NCBI GenBank assembly: GCA_021780585.1
Contig: JAJXYM010000208.1
Location: 1 to 6,447 of the forward strand
DNA: 6,447 bases
Reading direction: 5' to 3'
DNA from: Deltaproteobacteria bacterium
Lineage (GTDB): Bacteria > Desulfobacterota > Binatia > Binatales > Binataceae
In this document: one piece after another, positions 1 to 6,270 of the stretch
Layout of the letters: each line of letters begins with the position of its first letter
Numbering within the stretch: position 1 is the first letter of the stretch
Notes under the pieces: model-generated
What the model was told of the DNA's origin: nothing
The model's database searches: none
Seen by the model: only the letters and a program-made list of their open reading frames with translations
Made by a program: the position numbers and the translations under genes

Positions 1-1
1 G

Positions 2-760
2 GCCGCGGCCGAATTCGCCGGCGTCAATTCGCGCGAGGAGATGGCCCGCATGGAAGAGTCGCTTCGCCACGACGTGAACCGCCGCCTGATGGCCGCGGGC
101 GTGACGCTGGTCGATCCCGCGAGCGCCTATATCGCGCCCGAAGCGGAAATCGGCCGCGATACCGTAATCGGCCCGAACGTGCGGATCCTCGGCCGCTCGC
201 GGATCGGCGCGGGCGTGGTGATCGAGGGCACGGCGTGGCTCAATGAGGTGGTGGTCGGCGACCGATCGCTGCTGAAGATTTGCGTGCGCGCCGAAAATTG
301 CGAAATCGGCCCGGACTGCGAAATTGGCCCGTTCGCGAATCTGCGCGAGGGCACCGCGCTCGAAGGCCATAACCGGATCGGCAACTTCGTCGAGACCAAG
401 CAGGCGCGCATCGGCCGCGGCTCCAAAGCGAGCCATCTGAGCTACCTCGGCGACGCGATAGTCGGCCGCGAAACCAATATCGGATGCGGCGTGATCACGG
501 TGAACTACGACGGCTACGACAAGCACGTGACCAAAATCGGCGACCGCTGCATGGTCGGATGCGATACGCAGTTGATCGCGCCGGTGACGGTCGGCGACGA
601 CGTTTACGTCGCCTCCGGCACGACGCTTCTGCGCGACGTGAGCGATGGCGCCTTGGTCGTCTCGCACCATCCGCAGCGTGAAACGCCCGGATGGACGGCG
701 GGATGGCGCAATCGCCACGCCCACCATCCGAAGGCGCAAAAACACGGGTCGGGCGAATGA
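2..760 (+). CDS. glmU: GlmU, C-terminal part: glucosamine-1-phosphate N-acetyltransferase domain (5' partial)
   Basis: This cytoplasmic bifunctional enzyme acetylates glucosamine-1-phosphate with acetyl-CoA and then uridylylates the product to UDP-GlcNAc for peptidoglycan and LPS. Only the last 252 codons are here; the frame is open to the left edge, so the nucleotidyltransferase domain lies upstream and the ATG at 41 is internal. The visible start (GVNSREEMARMEE) matches the GlmU inter-domain helix. It is followed by hexapeptide repeats ([IV]G-x4) of a left-handed beta-helix. From memory of E. coli GlmU, alignment from Arg333 to Arg440 needs no gaps. Arg333 (nt 344), Lys351 (398), catalytic His363 in HLSYLGDA (434-436), Tyr366, Asn377, Asn386-Tyr387 in NYDG and Lys392 are all kept. 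Ser405 is Cys, Ala423 is Ser and Arg440 is His (665-667). The tail is His/Lys-rich and somewhat longer than in E. coli. The full protein should be about 470 residues. glmS follows 57 bp downstream, as in the glmUS operon of other bacteria. Confidence 0.96.
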   Translation, partial: AAAEFAGVNSREEMARMEESLRHDVNRRLMAAGVTLVDPASAYIAPEAEIGRDTVIGPNVRILGRSRIGAGVVIEGTAWLNEVVVGDRSLLKICVRAENCEIGPDCEIGPFANLREGTALEGHNRIGNFVETKQARIGRGSKASHLSYLGDAIVGRETNIGCGVITVNYDGYDKHVTKIGDRCMVGCDTQLIAPVTVGDDVYVASGTTLLRDVSDGALVVSHHPQRETPGWTAGWRNRHAHHPKAQKHGSGE

Positions 761-802
761 ACCAGCGTGGCGCGGCGGGCGGATTCACGCGGCGTCAACC
801 GC

Positions 803-808
803 TAACAT
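803..808 (+). promoter_or_regulatory. Possible -10 element just before glmS
   Basis: TAACAT agrees with the TANNNT core of a -10 box (4 of 6 with TATAAT) and ends 9 nt before the glmS ATG. No Shine-Dalgarno stands in front of that ATG (only AGAG at 809-812). A transcript from here would have almost no leader. No good -35 hexamer is seen at 16-18 nt upstream, and read-through from glmU is an equally good way to express glmS. Weak call. Confidence 0.22.
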
Positions 809-817
809 AGAGTCGCC

Positions 818-2650
818 ATGTGCGGAATTATCGGATATGTGGGGCCGCGCGACGCCGCGCCCATCCTGATCGGCGGACTGCGCCGGCTCGAATATCGCGG
901 CTACGATTCGGCCGGATTGGCGGCGTTGGGCGGCGACGGCCGGCTCGAAATTCGCCGCGCCGTAGGAAAACTGGACAATCTATGCGCGACGCTGGAGCGC
1001 GCGCCGCTGCCCGGCCGGATCGGAATCGGGCATACGCGATGGGCCACGCATGGCCGTCCATCCGAGGAAAACGCGCATCCGCACAAGGCCGGTCCGGTCG
1101 CCGTAATCCATAACGGAATTATCGAGAACTACGTCGAATTGCGGGCGGCGCTGCTCGCCCGCGGCCATAAGCTCAAATCCGAAACCGACACCGAGCTGAT
1201 TTCGCATCTGATTGAGGAGCGGCTCAAGGCGGGCGACGATCTGGTCGCGGCGGTGCGCGCGGCGGTGCGCGAGCTTACCGGATCGTTTTCGATCGTCGCG
1301 CTGGCGGAGACCGATCCGGGCCGGCTGGTCGCGGCGAAAACCGCGACGCCGCTGGTGCTCGGTTTCGGCGACGGCGAAAATTTCGTCGCCTCGGACATCC
1401 CCGCGCTGCTGGAGCATACGCGGCGCGCGCTGGTGATGGAGGACGGCGAAATCGCCGAAATCACCGCCGCCGGAATCCGCCTGACGACTTTCGACGGCGC
1501 TCCCGTCGCGCGCGCGCCGCGGGTCGTCGAATGGGACGCCGTCGCCGCGACCAAGGCCGGCTATCAGCACTATCTGCGCAAGGAAATTGGCGAGCAGCCG
1601 CAAGCCTGGATCGATACGCTGAGCGGCCGCGTCAGCGCCGGCGCGGCCGAGGTGCGCTTCGAGGAGGCGATCCTGCCGCCGGACGGGCCCGAGGCGGTCG
1701 GACGAATCGTGATGGTCTCGGCGGGCGCCTCGTGGATTTCGTCGCTGATCGGCAAGTTCATGATCGAGGAGCTGGCCGGAATTCCGACGGAAGTCGATTA
1801 TTCGGCCGAGTTCCGCTATCGCCGCCCGGCGATCGACCAGCGCACGCTGATCGTCGCGGTGTCGCAATCCGGCGAAACCGCCGACACGCTCGCCGCGATG
1901 GAAGAAGGACGGCGGCGCGGCTCATGGCTGGTCGCGCTGACCAACACGGTCGATTCGTCGATCGCGCGCAAGGCCGACGCGCGGCTTTACACGCGATGCG
2001 GTCCCGAGATCAGCGTCACGACCACCAAATGCTTCCTCACCCAGATCGAGGCGTTCTATCTCTTCGCGATCCATCTGGCGCAGGCGCTCGGACGGATCGA
2101 CGCGGGCGAGGTCGAGCAACTGCTGCGTCCGGCGTTCGCGATTCCGCAACAGATTGAAATGGCGATCGCGCGCGAGCGGCAGATAGAGAAAATCGCGCGC
2201 AAGTACGGCAAGGCGCGTGATTTTCTCTATCTCGGCCGCGGCGTCAACTATCCCGTCGCGCTCGAAGGCGCGCTCAAGCTCAAGGAGATTTCCTATATCC
2301 ACGCCGAGGGCTATTCGGCGGGCGAGATGAAGCATGGGCCGATCGCGCTGATCGACGAGGAGATGCCGGTCGTCGTGATCATCCCGAATGACAACGTCTT
2401 CGAAAAAACGCTATCCAATTTGAAGGAAGTCGAATCGCGCAACGGGCGGATAATCGCGGTCACCGACCGGCGCACGCCCGAGCTCGAGGAAGTCGCCTGG
2501 GAAATTATCGACGTGCCGGCGACGAATCGCTTCCTGATGCCGGCGTTGACGACGGTGCCGTTGCAGTTGCTCGCCTATCATATCGCGGTCTACCGCGGCA
2601 CCGACGTCGATCAACCGCGCAACCTCGCCAAATCCGTCACCGTGGAATAG
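818..2650 (+). CDS. glmS: Glutamine--fructose-6-phosphate aminotransferase (isomerizing)
   Basis: GlmS makes glucosamine-6-phosphate from fructose-6-phosphate and glutamine in the cytoplasm, the first committed step to UDP-GlcNAc. At 610 residues it is the normal length (E. coli 609). It starts MCGIIGYVG, so removal of Met exposes the Cys nucleophile of a class II (Ntn) glutaminase domain, which spans about 2-240. Glutamine-site residues are present: HTRWATHG (72-79), HNG (98-100) and Asp124. The hinge GYQHYLRKEIGEQP (248-261) leads into two SIS isomerase domains (about 290-425 and 460-600). Isomerase residues seen are SQSGET (349-354), Lys487 and Glu490 in ALKLKE, His506 in GEMKHG, and Lys605 in the conserved C-terminus NLAKSVTVE. 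The first sugar-phosphate loop reads AGASW (302-306) where the family usually has CGTSY, and the second reads VTTTKC where GVASTKA-like sequence is usual. The start is fixed by the required Cys2. There is no Shine-Dalgarno and no sign of a glmS ribozyme in the 57-bp leader gap. Probably co-transcribed with glmU. Confidence 0.98.
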   Translation: MCGIIGYVGPRDAAPILIGGLRRLEYRGYDSAGLAALGGDGRLEIRRAVGKLDNLCATLERAPLPGRIGIGHTRWATHGRPSEENAHPHKAGPVAVIHNGIIENYVELRAALLARGHKLKSETDTELISHLIEERLKAGDDLVAAVRAAVRELTGSFSIVALAETDPGRLVAAKTATPLVLGFGDGENFVASDIPALLEHTRRALVMEDGEIAEITAAGIRLTTFDGAPVARAPRVVEWDAVAATKAGYQHYLRKEIGEQPQAWIDTLSGRVSAGAAEVRFEEAILPPDGPEAVGRIVMVSAGASWISSLIGKFMIEELAGIPTEVDYSAEFRYRRPAIDQRTLIVAVSQSGETADTLAAMEEGRRRGSWLVALTNTVDSSIARKADARLYTRCGPEISVTTTKCFLTQIEAFYLFAIHLAQALGRIDAGEVEQLLRPAFAIPQQIEMAIARERQIEKIARKYGKARDFLYLGRGVNYPVALEGALKLKEISYIHAEGYSAGEMKHGPIALIDEEMPVVVIIPNDNVFEKTLSNLKEVESRNGRIIAVTDRRTPELEEVAWEIIDVPATNRFLMPALTTVPLQLLAYHIAVYRGTDVDQPRNLAKSVTVE

Positions 2651-2660
2651 CCGCGGCCGG

Positions 2661-4811
2661 TCATTCGTAACGGAGCGCTTCGATCGGATCGAGCAGCGAC
2701 GCCTTGCGCGCCGGATACCATCCGAAGAACACGCCCACCGCCGCCGCGAAGAGAAAGCCGCCGGCCACGGACGTGGTGGAAATGAGCGTCGGCCAGCTCG
2801 CGAGCGCCGAGAGGATTTTCGACGCGAGGATCCCCAGAAGCGCGCCGGCAAGGCCTCCGATAATGCTGAGCAAGGCTGACTCCACCAGAAATTGAAGCAG
2901 GATATGGAGGCGGCGCGCCCCGATCGCCATCCGGATCCCGATTTCGCGGGTGCGCTCGGTAACCGAGACCAGCATGATGTTCATAATCCCGATGCCGCCG
3001 ACGAGCAGCGAAATCGACGCCACCGCGGCCAGCAGCAGCGTCATCACGCGGCTGGCGCTCTCGGAGGCCTGGGCGATTTCGTTGAGGCTGCGCACGGTGA
3101 AGTCGTCGTCCTGGCCGCGTTCGATATGATGGCGGCGGTGCAGCAATTGCTCCACTTGAGTCTGCCCCAGGTTCACGCTCTCGGCGCTGCGCGCCTGAAC
3201 GTAGATCATGTTCACCACGCCGGAGAGTTTGGGCGGACTGCCGAAGGGACTGATAACCGCCGTGTTCGACTGGTAAACGGGGCTCTCCGCGGTCCAGTTC
3301 GGGACTCCGAGATAAGGATTCAGCACCGGATTGGATGAACCGGTGTTGGTCGTTGGCACGGTGGCTGTAACCTGCGAAGCGCCCAGCACCTTGCGCTCCG
3401 CCGTGGTGAATGGCATGAGCGCCACGTCGTCCTGGTCCTGCCCGAAGTTGGATTGTCCCTTGATTCCCAGTACGCCGATCACCCGCACCGGAAAGTTCTT
3501 GATCCGGATTGCCGTCCCAACCGGATTTTCACCCGCGCCGTAAAGATTGTTGACCACCGTTTGGCCGAGCAGGCATACGGGCGCGGCGCTGCGCGTCTCC
3601 TCCTCGGTAAAGGCGCGTCCGGCCACGACCGGCCAATCACGAATCGCGAGGTAGCTGGCGGTGACGCCGGCGATGCCGGTGTTCCAGTTGCGGTCGCCAT
3701 ACACCACCTGCGAAATTTGGCGATCGATATAGCTCACCGCCTTGACCGCGCTGGCCTCCCGGGCGATCGCTTCAGCGTCAGCCACCGTCAGGGTCGAGGT
3801 GCTGCCAAAACCGGCCCGCACGCCGCTTGAAGTGGTGGCGCCCGGCAATATCACAATCAAGTTGGCGCCGAGGCTCTGGATCTGTCGCTGTACCGAGTAG
3901 CGCGCGCCATCACCCACGGCCACCATCGCAACCACCGCGGCGACGCCGATGAAGATCCCGAGCATCGTGAGAATCGCGCGCATCTTGTTGCGGCTGAGCG
4001 CGCGCGCCGCCGCGCCCACCGCCATTGCGCCGAACGTCCACAACGTGCCGCCACGGGCGGCGGCGGCCTCGACCGCCGCCGCGGCCGGCGTCTCATCCGT
4101 CGGCGCCGCGCTCGCCCGCGCGCGCGGCCGTTCATCCGAGATAATCAAGCCGTCGCGGAAAGTGACGACCCGGTCGGCATATTGAGCGACGTCCGGATCA
4201 TGGGTCACCACCACCACGGTCAAACCATGCTCGCGGTTGAGCCGGGCGATTATTTCCATGATTTCGGCGGAGCTGGTCGAGTCGAGATTCCCGGTCGGTT
4301 CGTCGGCAAGCAGGAGCGCGGGCTGGTTGATTAGCGCGCGGGCGATCGCGACCCGTTGTTGCTGGCCGCCCGAAAGCTGATTTGGAAAATTGCGCTCGCG
4401 ATTCGCGAGGCCGACCATCTCGAGCAGTTCCCTCGCGCGCTCGCTGCGGTCGTCCGAACGTCCCGAATAGAACAGCGGCAGCTCGACGTTCTCGAGCGCG
4501 CTCGTGCGCGGGAGCAGGTTGAAATTCTGAAAGACGAATCCGATCCGTTGGCCGCGCGCCGCGGCGAGTTCCTCCTCGTTGATCGAGGCGACATCGACGC
4601 CCTCCAGTAAGTATTTGCCCGCGGTCGGGCGGTCCAGGCACCCCAAAATGTTCATCAGGGTGGATTTGCCGGAGCCCGAGGCGCCCATGATTGCGACGAA
4701 CTCGCCGCGCTCGATCGCCAGGCTCACGCCGCGCAGCGCCAGCACCTCGATCTCGCCCAGATGGAAGGTCTTGCCGAGTCCGACAATCTCTATGACGGGT
4801 GCGCTTTTCAC
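2661..4811 (-). CDS. macB: MacB-type ABC transporter: fused ATPase and FtsX-like permease
   Basis: This is the inner-membrane, ATP-driven part of a tripartite efflux pump. Family members export macrolides, peptides, siderophores or lipids; the substrate here cannot be told. The ATPase domain (about 5-225) has Walker A GASGSGKST (43-51), Q-loop Gln95, signature LSGGQQQR (146-153), Walker B LLLADE (166-171), D-loop NLDS (175-178) and H-loop His204. An Ala-rich linker (about 228-257) leads to TM1 (about 279-299), a large periplasmic domain (about 300-585), and TM2-TM4 (about 589-617, 640-668, 681-699). The MacB hallmark GGIGIMNIMLVSVTER follows from 605. At 716 residues it is longer than E. coli MacB (648), mostly from the linker and an extra stretch at about 484-530. 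The start is GTG (4809-4811): no in-frame start lies between it and the adaptor's stop, and the ATPase strand begins right after it. Upstream AAAAGA is a poor ribosome site. The adaptor gene is 63 bp upstream in the same frame; the 3' end faces glmS across 10 bp. Confidence 0.95.
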   Translation of the reverse strand: MKSAPVIEIVGLGKTFHLGEIEVLALRGVSLAIERGEFVAIMGASGSGKSTLMNILGCLDRPTAGKYLLEGVDVASINEEELAAARGQRIGFVFQNFNLLPRTSALENVELPLFYSGRSDDRSERARELLEMVGLANRERNFPNQLSGGQQQRVAIARALINQPALLLADEPTGNLDSTSSAEIMEIIARLNREHGLTVVVVTHDPDVAQYADRVVTFRDGLIISDERPRARASAAPTDETPAAAAVEAAAARGGTLWTFGAMAVGAAARALSRNKMRAILTMLGIFIGVAAVVAMVAVGDGARYSVQRQIQSLGANLIVILPGATTSSGVRAGFGSTSTLTVADAEAIAREASAVKAVSYIDRQISQVVYGDRNWNTGIAGVTASYLAIRDWPVVAGRAFTEEETRSAAPVCLLGQTVVNNLYGAGENPVGTAIRIKNFPVRVIGVLGIKGQSNFGQDQDDVALMPFTTAERKVLGASQVTATVPTTNTGSSNPVLNPYLGVPNWTAESPVYQSNTAVISPFGSPPKLSGVVNMIYVQARSAESVNLGQTQVEQLLHRRHHIERGQDDDFTVRSLNEIAQASESASRVMTLLLAAVASISLLVGGIGIMNIMLVSVTERTREIGIRMAIGARRLHILLQFLVESALLSIIGGLAGALLGILASKILSALASWPTLISTTSVAGGFLFAAAVGVFFGWYPARKASLLDPIEALRYE

Positions 4812-4874
4812 TCTTTTGCCCGGCGCGCCGCTATCAACCGCGCCAGCCTGATCGCGGGAGTCGCTGCGAACGGC

Positions 4875-6098
4875 TCAATGCGGGAAGCGCGCCGATGACG
4901 AAAGCGGACCGCCGCCGCTGGCGCCGGCGTCCGCCGACGGACCGCTTTGGTCGATTATGACGGCGTCGCCCGGCTTCAGCCCGCCACTCACAACTTCCAC
5001 GTTATTGCCGTCGTCAAGCCCGACCCCGATTGGCGCCGGACGCGGATTCCCGCCCTCGTCAATAACCCAGACGCGCGCCTGTCTACCGCCCGACAGGCGC
5101 GCGCGGGGCGTCGCCGCCCACTGACGGCTCATCGGCCTGGGCGTAAAGCGGATCGCCTGGAGCGGGACGCGCGGAACGTCGTCACGCTTCGCCGTGATAA
5201 TCGTCACGTTCGCGGTCATCCCCGGCTTGAGCAGCAATTCCGGATTCGCCACCTCAACGACGACGTCGTAGGTCACCACGTTCTGTACCGTGATCGGCGC
5301 CTGACGCACCTGTCCGACGACGCCTTCGAAGGTGCGATTCGGAAACGCGTCCACCTGGAATTCAGCCTCCTGTCCGGACTGGATTCCGCCGATATCGGAC
5401 TCGCTGACGTTGGTGTCCACCTGCATCTTGGTCAGGTCTTTAGCGATCAGGAACAGGGTCGGCGTCTGGAAGCTTGCCGCGACCGTCTGACCGACGTCCA
5501 CGTTGCGCGAAACCACCGTGCCGTCCACCGGCGAAATGATATTGGTGTAATTCAGATTAACCTGGGCGTCGCGCAGATTCGCCTGCTGCTGCTGGATATT
5601 CGCGCGGTCCAGTTCGACCTGCGCCACGTCCTGCAGATAGGCGCTGCGGGCGTTGTCACGCACGTCCTGCGACACCGCGTCGGCCTCGAACAGGCGTTGA
5701 TCGCGCTGATACGTTATCTTTTTGTAGGCCTGGTCAGCCAAATCCTTGCCAAGCTGGGCGCGGGCGTTGGCAAGCGCCGCGGCGGCCTCGTCCACCTTGA
5801 CCTGATACGGCCGCGGATCGATCTTCGCCACCAGTTGCCCCGCTTTGACGATGGCGTTGAAATCGGCGTAGATCGCTTGAATCGGTCCCGACACGTAAGT
5901 GCCGACCTGCACCACCGTGACGGGATTCACCGTGCCGGTCGCGATTACCGTCCGCACGATTGGACCGCGCGTGACCGCCGCGGTGACATAGCGTTCCGCC
6001 GCGCCATGGCCGCGAATCAGGAAGTAATAACCGGCCGCGGCGAGCAGCAACGCCGGCGCCGCGAAACGCCACAGGCGCCTTGCGGAGGATGTGGTCAT
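4875..6098 (-). CDS. macA: MacA-type periplasmic adaptor (HlyD/RND-MFP family) of the MacB pump
   Basis: This periplasmic adaptor links the MacB-type transporter to an outer-membrane channel. The 407 residues read in the usual adaptor order. There is a short basic N-terminus with one hydrophobic anchor (about 10-28), and no lipobox Cys is seen. The first half of the lipoyl domain is at about 58-95 (GPIQAIYADFNAIVKAGQLV), then an Ala/Gln-rich alpha-helical hairpin at about 100-185. The second lipoyl half is at 187-215 (ISPVDGTVVSRNVDVGQTV). A beta-barrel follows at about 222-305 (MQVDTNVSESDIG, LKPGMTANVTI), and a membrane-proximal domain at about 340-385 with VWVID and GLKPGDAVII. The tail is Gly/Ser-rich. 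The ATG at 6098 places the anchor correctly, but no Shine-Dalgarno precedes it, while TATAGT/TTTAAT lies 6-17 nt upstream. It is the first gene of a two-gene operon with macB; no TolC-like gene is adjacent. The macA symbol rests on the pairing with MacB, since a generic MFP could look the same. Confidence 0.92.
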   Translation of the reverse strand: MTTSSARRLWRFAAPALLLAAAGYYFLIRGHGAAERYVTAAVTRGPIVRTVIATGTVNPVTVVQVGTYVSGPIQAIYADFNAIVKAGQLVAKIDPRPYQVKVDEAAAALANARAQLGKDLADQAYKKITYQRDQRLFEADAVSQDVRDNARSAYLQDVAQVELDRANIQQQQANLRDAQVNLNYTNIISPVDGTVVSRNVDVGQTVAASFQTPTLFLIAKDLTKMQVDTNVSESDIGGIQSGQEAEFQVDAFPNRTFEGVVGQVRQAPITVQNVVTYDVVVEVANPELLLKPGMTANVTIITAKRDDVPRVPLQAIRFTPRPMSRQWAATPRARLSGGRQARVWVIDEGGNPRPAPIGVGLDDGNNVEVVSGGLKPGDAVIIDQSGPSADAGASGGGPLSSSARFPH

Positions 6099-6104
6099 GG
6101 AACG

Positions 6105-6115
6105 ATTAAACTATA
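6105..6115 (-). promoter_or_regulatory. Overlapping -10-like boxes abutting the adaptor start (possible leaderless promoter)
   Basis: Read on the minus strand, TATAGTTTAAT contains two overlapping hexamers, TATAGT (6115-6110) and TTTAAT (6110-6105). Each matches TATAAT at 5 of 6 positions. The second ends 6 nt before the ATG at 6098, which would place the transcript start on or beside the start codon. The stretch 6101-6120 is clearly AT-rich against its surroundings and there is no Shine-Dalgarno. No good -35 hexamer is seen at 16-18 nt. This is inference from pattern only. Confidence 0.4.
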
Positions 6116-6130
6116 GAGACGCGCCGCCTG

Positions 6131-6159
6131 CGTATGCCAGCGGCGATTTTCGCCGTCAA
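6131..6159 (-). promoter_or_regulatory. Alternative weak sigma70-like promoter for the adaptor-macB operon
   Basis: On the minus strand TTGACG (6159-6154, 5 of 6 with TTGACA) is followed after 17 nt by CATACG (6136-6131, only 3 of 6 with TATAAT). The good -35 and ideal spacing are offset by a poor -10. A transcript from here would have a leader of about 25 nt without a Shine-Dalgarno. A 15-bp inverted repeat (6141-6155) lies in the spacer, where a bound repressor would block this promoter. Confidence 0.25.
6141..6155. repeat. Perfect 6-bp inverted repeat in the divergent intergenic region
   Basis: CGGCGA, loop TTT, TCGCCG pairs perfectly over six base pairs with a 3-nt loop. It lies between two divergent genes (adaptor at 6098, CoA-transferase at 6271). 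It could be an operator half-site pair. No T-run follows on the plus strand, so it does not look like an intrinsic terminator. In GC-rich DNA a repeat of this length can arise by chance. Confidence 0.35.
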
Positions 6160-6236
6160 ATGTTAGACGTATGAAGCGTTCGGGAGTTTCAATGCCCGTG
6201 CGCGCCGTATCGCCGCCGCCCGCCGCTCGCCATTCC

Positions 6237-6253
6237 GGCCGCCGGTCGCGGCC
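6237..6253 (+). other. GC-rich hairpin just upstream of the CoA-transferase ribosome site
   Basis: GGCCGC (6237-6242) pairs with GCGGCC (6248-6253) around a 5-nt loop CGGTC, ending 6 nt before the AGGAG ribosome site. In an mRNA that begins upstream it would form a stable stem next to the translation start. No role is known, and GC-rich sequence produces such stems often. Confidence 0.25.
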
Positions 6254-6259
6254 TGACCC

Positions 6260-6264
6260 AGGAG
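6260..6264 (+). promoter_or_regulatory. Shine-Dalgarno of the CoA-transferase gene
   Basis: AGGAG stands 6 nt before the ATG at 6271 and decides that start over the in-frame TTG at 6265. It is the only clear Shine-Dalgarno before any gene start visible in this window. Confidence 0.8.
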
Positions 6265-6270
6265 TTGGCC

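Noticed and set aside
761..817. glmS ribozyme/riboswitch or terminator between glmU and glmS
   Set aside because: 57 bp is too short for the glmS ribozyme core, and the only stem found (GCGTG 765-769 with CACGC 786-790) is 5 bp with a 16-nt loop and no T-run.
980..1867. Open frame of 295 codons on the minus strand inside glmS
   Set aside because: Arg/Asp/Gly-rich translation with no domain, fully covered by the well-conserved glmS on the other strand.
2892..3338. Open frame of 148 codons on the plus strand within macB
   Set aside because: A shadow frame lying opposite conserved MacB transmembrane and periplasmic sequence; its His/Asp/Gly-rich product resembles no known family.
4821..4830. 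10-bp perfect palindrome CGGCGCGCCG between the adaptor and macB genes
   Set aside because: It has no loop and no T-run, and GC-only palindromes of this size are common at this base composition.
4947..6116. Open frame of 389 codons on the plus strand, antisense to almost the whole adaptor gene
   Set aside because: Its translation is rich in Arg, His, Leu and Asp with no recognisable motif, as expected for the reverse strand of GC-rich genes with biased third positions. The opposite strand encodes a clear adaptor.
6131..6140. Sigma-54 promoter suggested by TGGCAT on the minus strand
   Set aside because: The required TTGC/GC element at the correct spacing is absent.
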